This document shows, in pieces, positions 46,718 to 56,915 of a stretch of DNA of 64,000 nucleotides. Below the pieces are notes generated by a model, which was not told the origin of the DNA, made no database searches, and saw only the letters and a program-made list of their open reading frames with translations. The translations under genes were made by a program, and so were the position numbers. Every line of letters starts with the position of its first letter. Position 1 is the stretch's first letter. Source of the DNA: Pseudeuparius sepicola (lineage: Eukaryota; Arthropoda; Insecta; Coleoptera; Anthribidae); the NCBI GenBank assembly GCA_963920635.1, contig OY987304.1:37324365-37388364 (forward strand), written 5' to 3'.

Positions 46718-47525
46718 TACAGTGCCCGTCAAAAAGTCTGCACCATATGGGAAACATTTTTAGTAAATAACTTACGGAATATTTGTTTGCGGCATCAGGT
46801 TTTGCTTGCTCTAGAACCAAAATTGACATAAACAAATGTTGGGACGTAGTCTTTTTTATACAGGGTGGTTCACTTTTATGTGGTAGGACTTTAACATTAG
46901 ATAGAAAAAGATAATCTAAAATGAAAATTTTATATCAACATATATCGGGGAAAGCTTAGTTTCCAAGATACAGGGCGTTGAAGTGTTGGAAAAAATATGA
47001 AGTATTTTTTACACTGTCCGAACCAGTGGAGATATTTAAACCAAATTTGATGTGTAGTACCACCTTTTTGACTACGATATTTAGTGATAATATGAAGGTC
47101 CTGAAATAACCAGTGGTGGAGTTATGGGTTTTCACTATCACTAAGTTTAAAAAGTAATTAGTACGGACCTGTCTCACATCAACGTAAATTTTTTTTTCGT
47201 AAAGTTCTTTCAATTCTCTACAAAAAGTGTATCTTGACATTTTTTTGTATCTGCCACGGTTGTGTAGTAAATAAATTATTTCGTTTCCATCTCAGCCTTT
47301 TTTGCCTAAAAATGTGTTTTCTAAGATTATTGATAAATATCGCAAATAACAGAAATCAATTATGGAACACTTATCGGATTCAGCTATTTTATTTTTAATT
47401 TTATGGAAACAATTTTAAAAATAAACTGGCACTTGGTTTGAGGTACTTTATTATCATTTTAACATTTTTATCAAATCTGTATTATTTCTTAATAATTTTT
47501 ATAATTCTAAATTTGTAGAATTCTA

Positions 47526-47650
47526 AATTATACCACGACGAGTAAAACATGATTCTTCCGCCCATAAAATGTTATTTAAAAATTGTCTTATTTCCTTTGA
47601 CTACAAAATCCATCGGCAAAATACTAATGTCCTTTCTGCATCGCCGTACT
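47526..47650 (-). repeat. Inverted partial copy of the transposase, upstream of it
   Basis: Read on the minus strand this segment matches about 48146-48290 of the transposase: gcgatgcagaaagga..tagt.ttttgccgatggatttt and onward to ttttatgg. It is diverged from it and comes from a different allele, since it retains the residues after the TDES-type motif (ESCFTRRG) that the main gene has lost by deletion. Here the first acidic motif itself reads AEES instead of TDES. Confidence 0.85.
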
Positions 47651-47766
47651 GGTGAAGATAAGTGTGCCATGGAAAAGAAAATCTTATTGACAGTTAATAA
47701 TACAATAATCTGTCATCCAGTAGATGAACGTAGCAGCGCCGCAGTTTGTCTTTGTTAATAATTAAA

Positions 47767-48838
47767 ATGCCGTTCCAATTTACAAATGAAGAGCAGGCTG
47801 ACATCCATTTCTGCTATGGAGTTGCAAATGGGAACTCTGCGGAAGCAGCCAGAGAATACCGGAGGCGATTTCCAAATAGGCGCCATCCGCGTCCCTCGGT
47901 GTTTGTTAACATGCACCGGCAATTCAGAACTCGCGGTCTGAGAACTAGAATCGTCGAACGAGGAAATGAAAACAATATCCAACAAGTCAGACGCAACAAT
48001 GAGATTCTTCGTGAATTCGATAGGAATCCTACAACAAGTAGCAGAAGAGTGTCAGTGGCCCTACGTGTATCAAAGTCTGCAATTTTGCGAGCTTTAAAAA
48101 GAGATCACAGGCATGCGTATCATCTACAACCCGTACAAGGTTTAAGGCCCGGCGATGCAGAAAGAAGATTAGTGTTTTGCCGATGGATTTTGGAGTCAAT
48201 TGAAGGAAATAGACAATTTTTAAATAACATTTTATGGACGGACGAGTCGTGGAGTAGTAAACTTTCATAATCAGCATATTTGGGCACAAGAAAATCCACA
48301 TGCAATCCGGCCAAGAAATTTTCAGGTCGAATTTAGTGTCAATGTTTGGATTGGACTGTACAACCATCATCTGTTTGGACCCTTTTTTTTGCCACAGCGA
48401 GTGAATGGTGACAATTTTTTGGAGTTTTTAGTAGCTGAGCATAATAATATGTGGGAAGACATTCCTTTAAACTTAAGATTGTTGGCTTGGTTCCAACTTG
48501 ACGGCTGTCCTGCACATTTTCACCGAAATGTGAGGAACTGGTTAAATAATAACTTTCCAAATAGGTGGATCGGACGAGGGGGACCGGTCGCTTGGCCACC
48601 ACGTTCTCCGGACATAACACCTCTGGACTTCTTCGTATGGGGATTTTTAAAAGAACAAGTCTATGCGACTCCTGTAGAAACAAGGGAACAACTTATTGAT
48701 CGTATCAGAAATGCGTGCGATGAATTGAGAAATGGCAATTTAATCGATGCTGTTCAATCCGTTAAGCGTCGAAGTGAATTATGTGTGCAACAGAATGGAT
48801 CACATTTTGAACAATTGTTGAATGTTGTACAAATTTAG
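47767..48838 (+). pseudogene. Mariner-like transposase, D,D41D spacing, one frameshift
   Basis: ATG 47767 starts MPFQFTNEEQADIHFCYGVA, a helix-turn-helix-type N-terminus (about residues 1-120, with a second HTH around RRVSVALRVSKSAILRALKR) that would bind the terminal repeats. The catalytic domain follows: ILWTDES with the first Asp, then a deletion of about 14 bp that shifts frame at 48250-48272, then GVVNFHNQHIWAQENPH, WFQLDGCPAHF with the second Asp, and WPPRSPDITPLDFFVWG with the third Asp 41 residues after the second. The C-terminus ends LLNVVQI at a stop inside the right arm. Total about 355 residues once the gap is considered, normal for the family. Apart from that single lesion no stop is seen, so the copy died recently. 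It is the likely relative of the source that mobilised the TA-flanked foldbacks here (inference). Confidence 0.93.
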
Positions 48839-50270
48839 AATTATAAAAATTATTAAGAAATAATACTAGATTTGATAAAAATGTTAAAATGATAATAAAG
48901 TAATGTACCTCAAACCAAGTGCTAGATTATTTTTAAAATTGTTTCCATAAAATTAAAAATAAAATAGCTGAATCCCATAAGTGTTCCATAATTAATTTCT
49001 GTTATTTGCGATATTTATCAATAATCTTAGAAAACACATTTTTAGGCAAAAAAGGCTGAGATGGAAACGAAATAATTTATTTACTACACAACCGTGGCAG
49101 ATACAAAAAAATGTCAAGATACACTTTTTGTAGAGAATTGAAAGAACTTTACGAAAAAAAAATTTACGTTGATGTGAGACAGGTCCGTACTAATTACTTT
49201 TTAAATTTAGTGATAGTGAAAACCCATAACTCCACCACTGGTTATTTCAGGACCTTCATATTATCACTAAATATCGTAGTCAAAAAGGTGGTACTACACA
49301 TCAAATTTGGTTTAAATATCTCCACTGGTTCGGACAGTGTAAAAAATACTTCATATTTTTTCCAACACTTCAACGCCCTGTATCTCGGAAACTAAGCTTT
49401 CCCCGATATATGTTGATATAAAATTTTCATTTTAGATTACCTTTTTCTATCTAATGTTAAAGTTCTACCACATAAAAGTGAACCACCCTGTATGTCAAAT
49501 TTGACATTAATGAAAAAAATGTCCGAAAAATGGGCTTATTTACCCGAATTTCGAAAAATGTCATAAGAAAAATATGTTTCTTTCGTAATTTTATACCCCT
49601 GTGCAAAATTTCAAGAGCCTACTACGATTTTCATATTTTGCCCTTTGTTGCCCTTTTCCGTATTTGTTAATCCATAAAAGTCGATCCTATGTAATTTAAA
49701 ACACTCATTGACTGAATACATACTGCACAATACTTAGTTTACGGTCTAAATATCCTTCTTTTCCTTTTTTTCGCAAAAAAATTAAAATGAGGGCTTGTTG
49801 AAGAAGCACGCTTGGTGCAAAACTGATCTCATTTTTACAGATAAACACATAAATTCGATTTACAAACTTCTTTCTATAGTAAATGGTTGTAAAAACACAT
49901 AAATATTTCTGTCATGCTGATCTGATCAGAAATATCTAGAAAATTTAAAATATTATGTCCAATAATATCTAACAAAGGCTAAATTAGGAAAATCGTAGTA
50001 GGCTCTTGAAATTTTGCACAGGGGTATAAAATTGCGAAAGAAACATATTTTTCTTATGACTTTTTTCGAAATTCGGTTAAATAAGCCCATTTTTCGGAAA
50101 TTTTTTTCATTAATGTCAAATTTGACATATGAAAGAGACTACGTCCCAACATTTGATTATGTCAATTTTGGTTCTAGAGCAAGCAAAACCTGATGCCGCA
50201 AACAAATTTTCCGTAAGTTATTTATTAAAAATTTTTCCCATATGGTGCAGACTTTTTGGCGGGCACTGTA

Positions 50271-53200
50271 TATTTAGGGAATTACTAAATCGCCAATTCA
50301 CGTGTATATGCTACCAACTTAAATTCGGACTTTCTCCCCTTGTCCCTTCCAAGTCGTCGAATGTCATATAAGTCATAACCTTCCTATAAACTAACTTGGT
50401 GGTTATCGCAATTTTTTGACTTGTCACCAAACGAATTCTTCCAGTTTTACGATAAATGCATACGAAATTGAATTTCTAAAAATTATCGTACAGGGACAAA
50501 ATTATTTATTCCCAGTCCACTCCTGTAATCGTTTCCCTACGGTGCCCTTCGCGCCATTCGCTAATTAAAACCAACTTGTCGTGCCGCGATAAGCAGGGCC
50601 GGGCTGGCCGTAGATAAGGGCCTAATTATAGCCGGATTTGGGGTTGGGCGCCGTTGAAAGGATGTTTAGGCCATTGGGGCGGTGCGTCCTTCGGTTATTT
50701 TCGGAAATGGGACGAAAAAAGATAAGGAAAAGATGCGGCAACCGATACAGACCAGGAGGGATACAAACGCTAATCGGGATTGGGCCGATATAGGGAAGTG
50801 AATAAGTGAATTTTAGAATTTATTTTGTTGCCAGTGGAATTTGACAACGTATTCCTTAAACGATCCTACCTCTCATGCAATTATTAATAATTATATTAGA
50901 CAAAACAAAATAACCTTTAAAATAATATCATATCTATAATCATCACTATAAAATGCATATTTAATAATATGTTCTGAAATAAACGTCAAGAGGCACAAGA
51001 ATGCACATTTTAACCAACACAAGGAAGTAGATATAAAAAGGTTTCAGGTCATACATAATTTACTAACAGTATCTATAGGAGTACCTCTGGCAATACAAAA
51101 CAAACTTGAAACAATTGGCTGGATGACAAGATAAGATGTGAGAGACATAAATGTGGGTGCCAGAACATGATGGTATCTATACAGACAATGAAGTTGTTAA
51201 CAGCTTTGTCCAAGAAGGGACAAAGGGACCCTTTTGCAATCTGAATCATTCTGTGAGACAGAAAGAACTGCATAATATATAAGAAATGTAAAAAGCCTTC
51301 TAAACTATTCAGTTCTTATAAAGCATTTAAGCTGGCTAAAACTGATATAAATAATTTTTTATTAGCCAACGCCACTTACAAAAGATTCTGGTAATTGAGC
51401 TACAAATGTACAGCAATTCAAAACCATTTTTATAGCGAATTTAGTTCAGACTACAGGAACATATAATATTTCGCAATTGAAGATTTATAACTTATATAAT
51501 GATTTTTGATTTTGGGATAACTGAATGAATTTTTCTTTTAGTTGGCCATGATTTGTCTTATTCGTGGTTAGTTACATTGCTGTAATCGGGCAGGCATTGA
51601 CATTTTGGTCTAATCCAAATGTAAAATATTTCCTACTTTAACATTAGGGAAAACAATGGAGAATCGGCAGTTGCTACATGGACACTGCGTTAAAGTGACT
51701 TGGTTGGAAGTTTTGAAACAAAAGAAATAGCCATTAAAATAAATATTAAGGATGTGTGAGTGTAAAAGTAATTAAGTACAAGGAAAAGCGATAATGGACA
51801 ATCACTCAAAACAACAAAAAATAGTAACCGCATACAGTACCTAACTGATGATTGCCAAATAGCATTATCCCTTTATCTTGTAAACGCAACTAAAGTTTAA
51901 CAAACATAATTTGACGTCAAGTTGTCAAACCAATAGTTATACAAAATCACCGAGCTCAACGAGCCCACATTTATAATAAGTATGCACAGACGAAAGTAAT
52001 ATCAAAGTCTTAGTCTCTAGACTTTGGTAATATATGGTACGAGCAGTGTGGCGCGGCAAAAATAGAGGTTGTAGAATATAGGTATATAAGTTGGAAAAAA
52101 CAGAATTATATTATACCTACTATTTACTACAATGAGCACGGAGATTGCAAGGTATGAAATTTCCTTTTATACTTAGGAATTGGCAACCAAACTAAAATTA
52201 ATGTATGGAATCGAATCGGTTAATAATATTGTTTGTTGAAGTACATATTATTATAACGTTTATTTCTTTTGATATTATAAACCCACAATACCGTCAATAT
52301 CGACTGGTATACCAACCACACCGTGAAACTCCAAAGGGAAATTCGCTTCTATTCAATCCATGCACGCATCGAAATAGATTGCGTTAAACAAAAGCAAATC
52401 GCGCCATCTATAAACCGAAGTAGAGAAAAAAAGATAATGATAAAGAGAGCGTGGGGCAAACGAGGACCGGTCGCATAGTAGGCTGTGACAACATTCGCCT
52501 TTGAAAAAATTAAATTAAATCATTCTTAGAAGTTGTTTAGTAGAGATGAGCGCAAAGCTGCTCATTTTTGCCGTGACCCGAAATAAATTCCTTTTTTCTA
52601 CTATTTTTTGAAATAACGATTTTTATGTAAAACATTTCTTTTTTATACTCAATTACCTCTGAAGATACACGTGTTATAGGACTAATTATCAGAAAATTAA
52701 ATTAGATTATGTTTTTGTAGTTTAAGTGTAAATTTAACATCACTACATCTCGCTTAATTACTGCAATATACGTTTGAAATTTCTTCATTAAAAACCAGAG
52801 AGTTGCGAGAGCAACGACATTTTATACTTTAACCACCAGAAGCAGCGTAATGCTGTACATCCTCCAGTCTCTCAGCTTAAGCGTAATTGCACCAATTTAA
52901 CCCTGGATTGCGCCATGGGCTTAGAGAAGAGGGTTTGTTTACAGCGAAATTCCAGTTTCAAATTAAATACTTACTTGTTTGGTACTGGAGATAGATTTAA
53001 ATATTTTACTACGTTTATTAATATTCGCAACCAAACTCCCATATATAGTATATATTTTGAAGTAATACGGCGTTTCTTGTTGCGGTGTAAGTCACGTTGG
53101 AGGAAAACTTTTTTGTCATGCCACTGGTCCTGGCACTTGATCTCGGCGGTTAGCTCATAATTAGGGGTAATTAAATGGTCTACTTAAAGTTGGTTTGTTA

Positions 53201-53331
53201 TGCTTTCTTTGTGATTTTATGGGCTTTTGTTTATTAATCCATTAACTGAGTGACTCACAATTTTAAACTATAACTAGGGAGATTAGCCCTAGCAGATGTA
53301 TGGTCAAATACAAGTAGGTTACCTAATACTA
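50271..53331. other. Mostly unassigned; GC-rich island at 50510-50720
   Basis: The island (gcgccattcgctaattaaaa, gataagggcctaattatagc) has homeodomain-like TAATTA sites and no repeat partner. The RNase H remnant at 51085-51282 is listed separately. The remainder is AT-rich with no supported gene. Confidence 0.35.
51085..51282 (+). pseudogene. LINE RNase H domain remnant
   Basis: In one frame: LWQYKTNLKQLAG, three stops, then MWVPEHDGIYTDNEVVNSFV followed by QEGTKGPFC and a stop at 51280. The second part matches the end of ribonuclease H domains of RNase H-bearing non-LTR retrotransposons, whose consensus is W-V-P-G-H-(S/D)-G-I-x-G-N-E-x-(A/V)-D-x-x-A-x-x-G, with Gly to Glu and Asp to Asn changes at key positions. 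No reverse transcriptase is recognisable upstream. It belongs to a family similar to, but not obviously the same as, the remnant at 23515-23900. Confidence 0.6.
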
Positions 53332-53333
53332 TA

Positions 53334-54496
53334 CAGGGTGTTCCTTAATAACATGCTAATACTTAAGGGGGTTATTTTTGGGCCCATTTTAAGAAAAAAA
53401 CTTCATATGAACGTATGTCGTAAACGTCCTAACTTTTGAGGTATAGGGCGTTAAAGTTCATTTTTTTAAATTGAATTTTGGCTACATCTCCCGAAATAAT
53501 CAAGCTGCGGAACTGAAATTTGGCACTGCTATGTTTTTGGGGATGGAGAATAAGCTGAAAATGTCAATTTCACCGTATCTCATAGAGGGCGCCACTTGCG
53601 CTGTTTTTTGATCACGCTTTTACGCGTAACTTTTTTGAGGTTATCTTTTTGGTCCTGCAGGTCCATCATTTTAGTGCATCTTTTCATTCTGCAAGAACTC
53701 TTGTTTCATAACGATTAAATCAACCGTTTGCGTTGAAATTACCAAAACGTGCCCCAAAACACCTGTTGATTCCAATATTCGAAACATAAAATGTTCACCT
53801 ACTGCTTTCAAATGTTACAGATCAACTGTACATTCAAAATGATGAAAAAAATGCCAAATGGGCATTGGTCAAAACACCATTGGTTTTCTTGAAATAGAGT
53901 GTCCAAATTTTGTCAAATTCAATCCTTTCCATTTTGAAAGCGAATAATTTTTGGTACATTGTTCATAGGAATTTTTTTCTCAGTTTAAATGAAACAGTTG
54001 ATCTGTAAAACTTGAAGGTGGTAGGTGAAAATTTTATGTTTCGAATATTGAAGTCAACAGGTGTTTTGGAGAACGTTTTGGCAATTTCAAAGCAAACGGT
54101 TGATTTAATCGTTATGAAACAAGAGTACCTTTTTCTTGTAGAATGAAAATATGCACTAAAATGATGGACCTGCAGGACCAAAAAGATAACCTCAAAAAAG
54201 TTACGCGTAAAAGCGTGATCAAAAAACAGCGCAAGTGGTGCCCTCTGTGAGATACGGTGAAATTGACATTTTCAGCTTATTCTCCATCCCCAAAAACATA
54301 GCAGTGCCAAATTTCAGTTCAGCAGCTTGATTATTTCGGGAGATGTAGCCAAAATTCAATTTAAAAAAATTAACTTTAACGCCCTGTATCTCAAAAGTTG
54401 GGACGTTTACGACATACGTTCATATGAAGTTTTTTTCTTAAAATGGGCCCAAAAATAGCTCCCTTAAGTATTAGCATGTTATTAAGGAACACCCTG
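53334..54496. mobile_element. TA-flanked foldback element, 1163 bp, about 500-bp arms
   Basis: Tips TA/CAGGGTGTTCCTTAATAACA at 53334 and the complement ending 54496 then TA. Arms 53334-53829 and 53994-54496 match along nearly their whole length around a 164-bp loop. The inner parts of the arms (from about gcactgctatgtttttgggg inward) are shared with the element at 55577-56913, but the outer 180 bp are not. No coding capacity. Confidence 0.93.
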
Positions 54497-54983
54497 TATA
54501 TGTTCTTTTATTTTTGTTATGTGACATAGATATAGCAAATTTTTTTGTTATATGAAAAAAAGCCTATACGATTTGATGAGGATAATTTGTAAAGAAATTC
54601 AATTCCAAGAAATAATTTTGTCGCCTTCAAAACGTTATGTCAAGGTAGCTATAGGTATCGTGGACTTCTCCAAGAGTATATTCTTTGTTTGTTTTGTGTA
54701 CCTGTAGGTAGGTATGTTTTATTTAAAGAATAATGAAAGAAGTTTTAAGATTTTTGAGATTGGAGACATTAATTATTTTGGAAAAAATTACTATAGTCGA
54801 ATAATATTTTGATGAAACTTGGAAACTAGACGTTCTTGGTAATTTTTAATATCTATTGCAATAAAGAAAAATCAAAATTAGTTTTTAAACTTTGATTTTT
54901 TATAACTTTTACGGATAGGTTGTAATTTTTGTAACAAAAAAATTATTTGGGAACTTCTATCTATTCATTCGTTTTTTTAAATA

Positions 54984-55528
54984 CATATGGTGTAACTAAA
55001 ATGCTTGGCCATATATTTTATTTCTGATGATTATAAGTCACACATGACAACAAATTAATACTAATATATGTCTGAAAATGCTTAGTTTTGTTTTCTACGT
55101 TCTCTTGCATTTGTTAAGTTATTCAAAGAATTGTTTTTAGGTAGCTATTTTCCATGCAAATAACAATAATATAATAATATTTTTGTAGGTAACGTGTTTA
55201 ATTACATTATTATCAAGAAGAAGCATGAATTGTTTTGCGATACATAGTGAATCCTAACGAAATGTAGATATCAAGAATACATTTTTTGTAAAGCTTTAAG
55301 TGCTCTATCATAATCGTGAGCCAAATTTTATTTATCTTAAAAAGAAAAAAATGCCCATTTCTTTGTATAAAGCCATACAAGACCTCGATATTTTTTCATT
55401 ATCATTAAATAACACACCGTATCTCGAAAACAAAGGGTTTTAGAACACCTGCTAACATGATTTTTTTTGTCAATTTGTGACTTAGAATCGACTCTTAAAA
55501 TATGGCCAAGCATTTTAGTTACACCCTG
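54984..55528. mobile_element. TA-flanked element, 545 bp
   Basis: Right tip ..GTTACACCCTG to 55528 then TA; left tip TA/CATATGGTGTAACTAAAATG at 54984, with CATAT replacing the expected CAGG. The arms align for about 60-70 bp (taactaaaatgcttggccat). The right arm carries a variant of the subterminal box (ACCGTATCTCGAAAAC) about 114 bp from the tip. Confidence 0.75.
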
Positions 55529-55576
55529 TATAAAACTTACATTTACCAAAGAATCAACTGTTAAAAAAAAATTATA

Positions 55577-56913
55577 CAAGGTGTTTCAGAAAAACCTGGA
55601 ATACCTTCTGAAGCATACATAACTTAGAAGAATAAAAACAAAATGCTTATGGACCATCTGTCTATCGTATTTAAGTTCTTGGATACAGGGCGTCCAAGTT
55701 TACTTTTTAAAATCGAAAATTGACCGAATCTTCTACATTTTACTAGGTACATTATCAAAATTTAGCAGTGCTATGTTTTTGGGGATGGAAAATAAGCCAA
55801 AAATGTCAATTTCTACGTATCTCAAGAGGGCGCCACTTATTTTTTGCTTTTACTCGTAACTTTTGAGGTTAGTTTTTGGTCTTGCTGGATCATCATTTTA
55901 ATGCATCTTTGCATTTTGGAACAAGAGTGTACTCTTGTCTCCTAACAATAAAATCAACTATTTGCGTTTAAATTGGCAAAACGTGCCCCAAAACACCTGT
56001 TAAAACTCAAACATTCAAAACATAAAATATGTACCTACCGTTTTCAATTACTGTCACAGATCACCGGACCACTTAAAGTGAGAAGATAACCCTTATGAAC
56101 TATATACAAAAAAATGTTCATTTTCAAAATGGAAAGGATTGAATTTGACAACTTTTTGACACCCTATTTCAAGAAAACCAATAGTGTTTTGACTAATGTC
56201 CATTTGGCATTTTTTCATCATTTTGAATGTACTGTTGGTCTGTAATATTACTTGAAAGAGGTAGATGAAATTTTTTTCGAATGTTGAATTAACAGGTGTT
56301 TTGGAGCACATTTTGCCAATTTCAACGAAAGCGGTTGATGGTTGATTTTATCGTTACCAAACAGTACACTTTTGTTGAAAAATAAAGGGATCTACTAAAT
56401 TCATGGATCTGCTAAACCAAAAAAATAACCTCAAAAAAGTTACGAGCAAAAACACGATCCAAAAATAACGCAAGTGGCGCGCTTTTTGAGATACCTAGAA
56501 ATTGACATTTTCGGATTATTTTCCATCCCCATAAAAACACAGCAGTGTCAAATTTCAATAATGTACCTAGTGTAGAGTAGAACATTATATGGTCAATATT
56601 CAATTTTAAAACGTAAGCTTGGACGCCCTGTATCTAAGAAACTAAAGACGATACACACATGGTCAATAAGAATTTTATTTTTATTTGTTCTGTATGCCAG
56701 GTTTTCGGATTATTTTCCATCCCCATAAAAACACAGCAGTGTCAAATTTCAATAATGTACCTAGTGTAGAGTAGAACATTATATGGTCAATATTCAATTT
56801 TAAAACGTAAGCTTGGACGCCCTGTATCTAGAAAACTAAAGACGATACACACATGGTCAATAAGAATTTTATTTTTATTTGTTCTGTATGCCAGGTTTTT
56901 CTGAAACACCCTG
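55577..56913. mobile_element. TA-flanked foldback element, 1337 bp, with a 194-bp tandem duplication
   Basis: Tips TA/CAAGGTGTTTCAGAAAAACC at 55577 and the complement ending 56913 then TA. The left arm reaches about 56065 and the right arm starts near 56235. Inner arm sequence is shared with 53334-54496. The right arm is lengthened by a 194-bp tandem duplication, so the arms are unequal. No coding capacity. Confidence 0.88.
56508..56899. repeat. Two tandem copies of a 194-bp unit
   Basis: Unit starting ttttcggattattttccatc at 56508 repeats at 56702 with one or two differences (ctaagaaact against ctagaaaact). It duplicates the outer part of the right arm up to, but not including, the last tip bases tctgaaacaccctg. 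Confidence 0.95.
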
Positions 56914-56915
56914 TA

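Larger units (their letters stand above)
46861..49490 (+). mobile_element. Tc1/mariner-type element, 2630 bp, with about 655-bp inverted arms
   Basis: Tips TA/CAGGGTGGTTCACTTTTATG at 46861 and the complement ending 49490 followed by TA. Arms 46861-47514 and 48831-49490 are almost identical over 654-660 bp. The intact target is preserved in the other arm of the host element, where a single TA stands at the equivalent point, proving TA duplication. Between the arms are an inverted copy of part of the transposase (47526-47650) and the frameshifted transposase itself, whose stop lies inside the right arm. Arms this long around a transposase are unusual in this superfamily. Confidence 0.95.
46720..50268. 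mobile_element. Older TA-flanked foldback, interrupted by a younger element
   Basis: The left tip is TA/CAGTGCCCGTCAAAAAGTCT at 46720; the right tip is the complement ending 50268, followed by TA. The left arm runs to 46858, is broken by the 46861-49490 insertion, and resumes at 49493 for about 155 bp; the right arm (about 49990-50268) is continuous. Removing the insertion and one TA gives a 917-bp element with arms of about 290 bp. No transposase belongs to it. It must have been in place before the inner element arrived. Confidence 0.92.

Noticed and set aside
53963..56603. Several 60-80 codon minus-strand frames in the 53-57 kb elements
   Set aside because: They lie in inverted arms, mirror each other between arms, and have no transposase motif.
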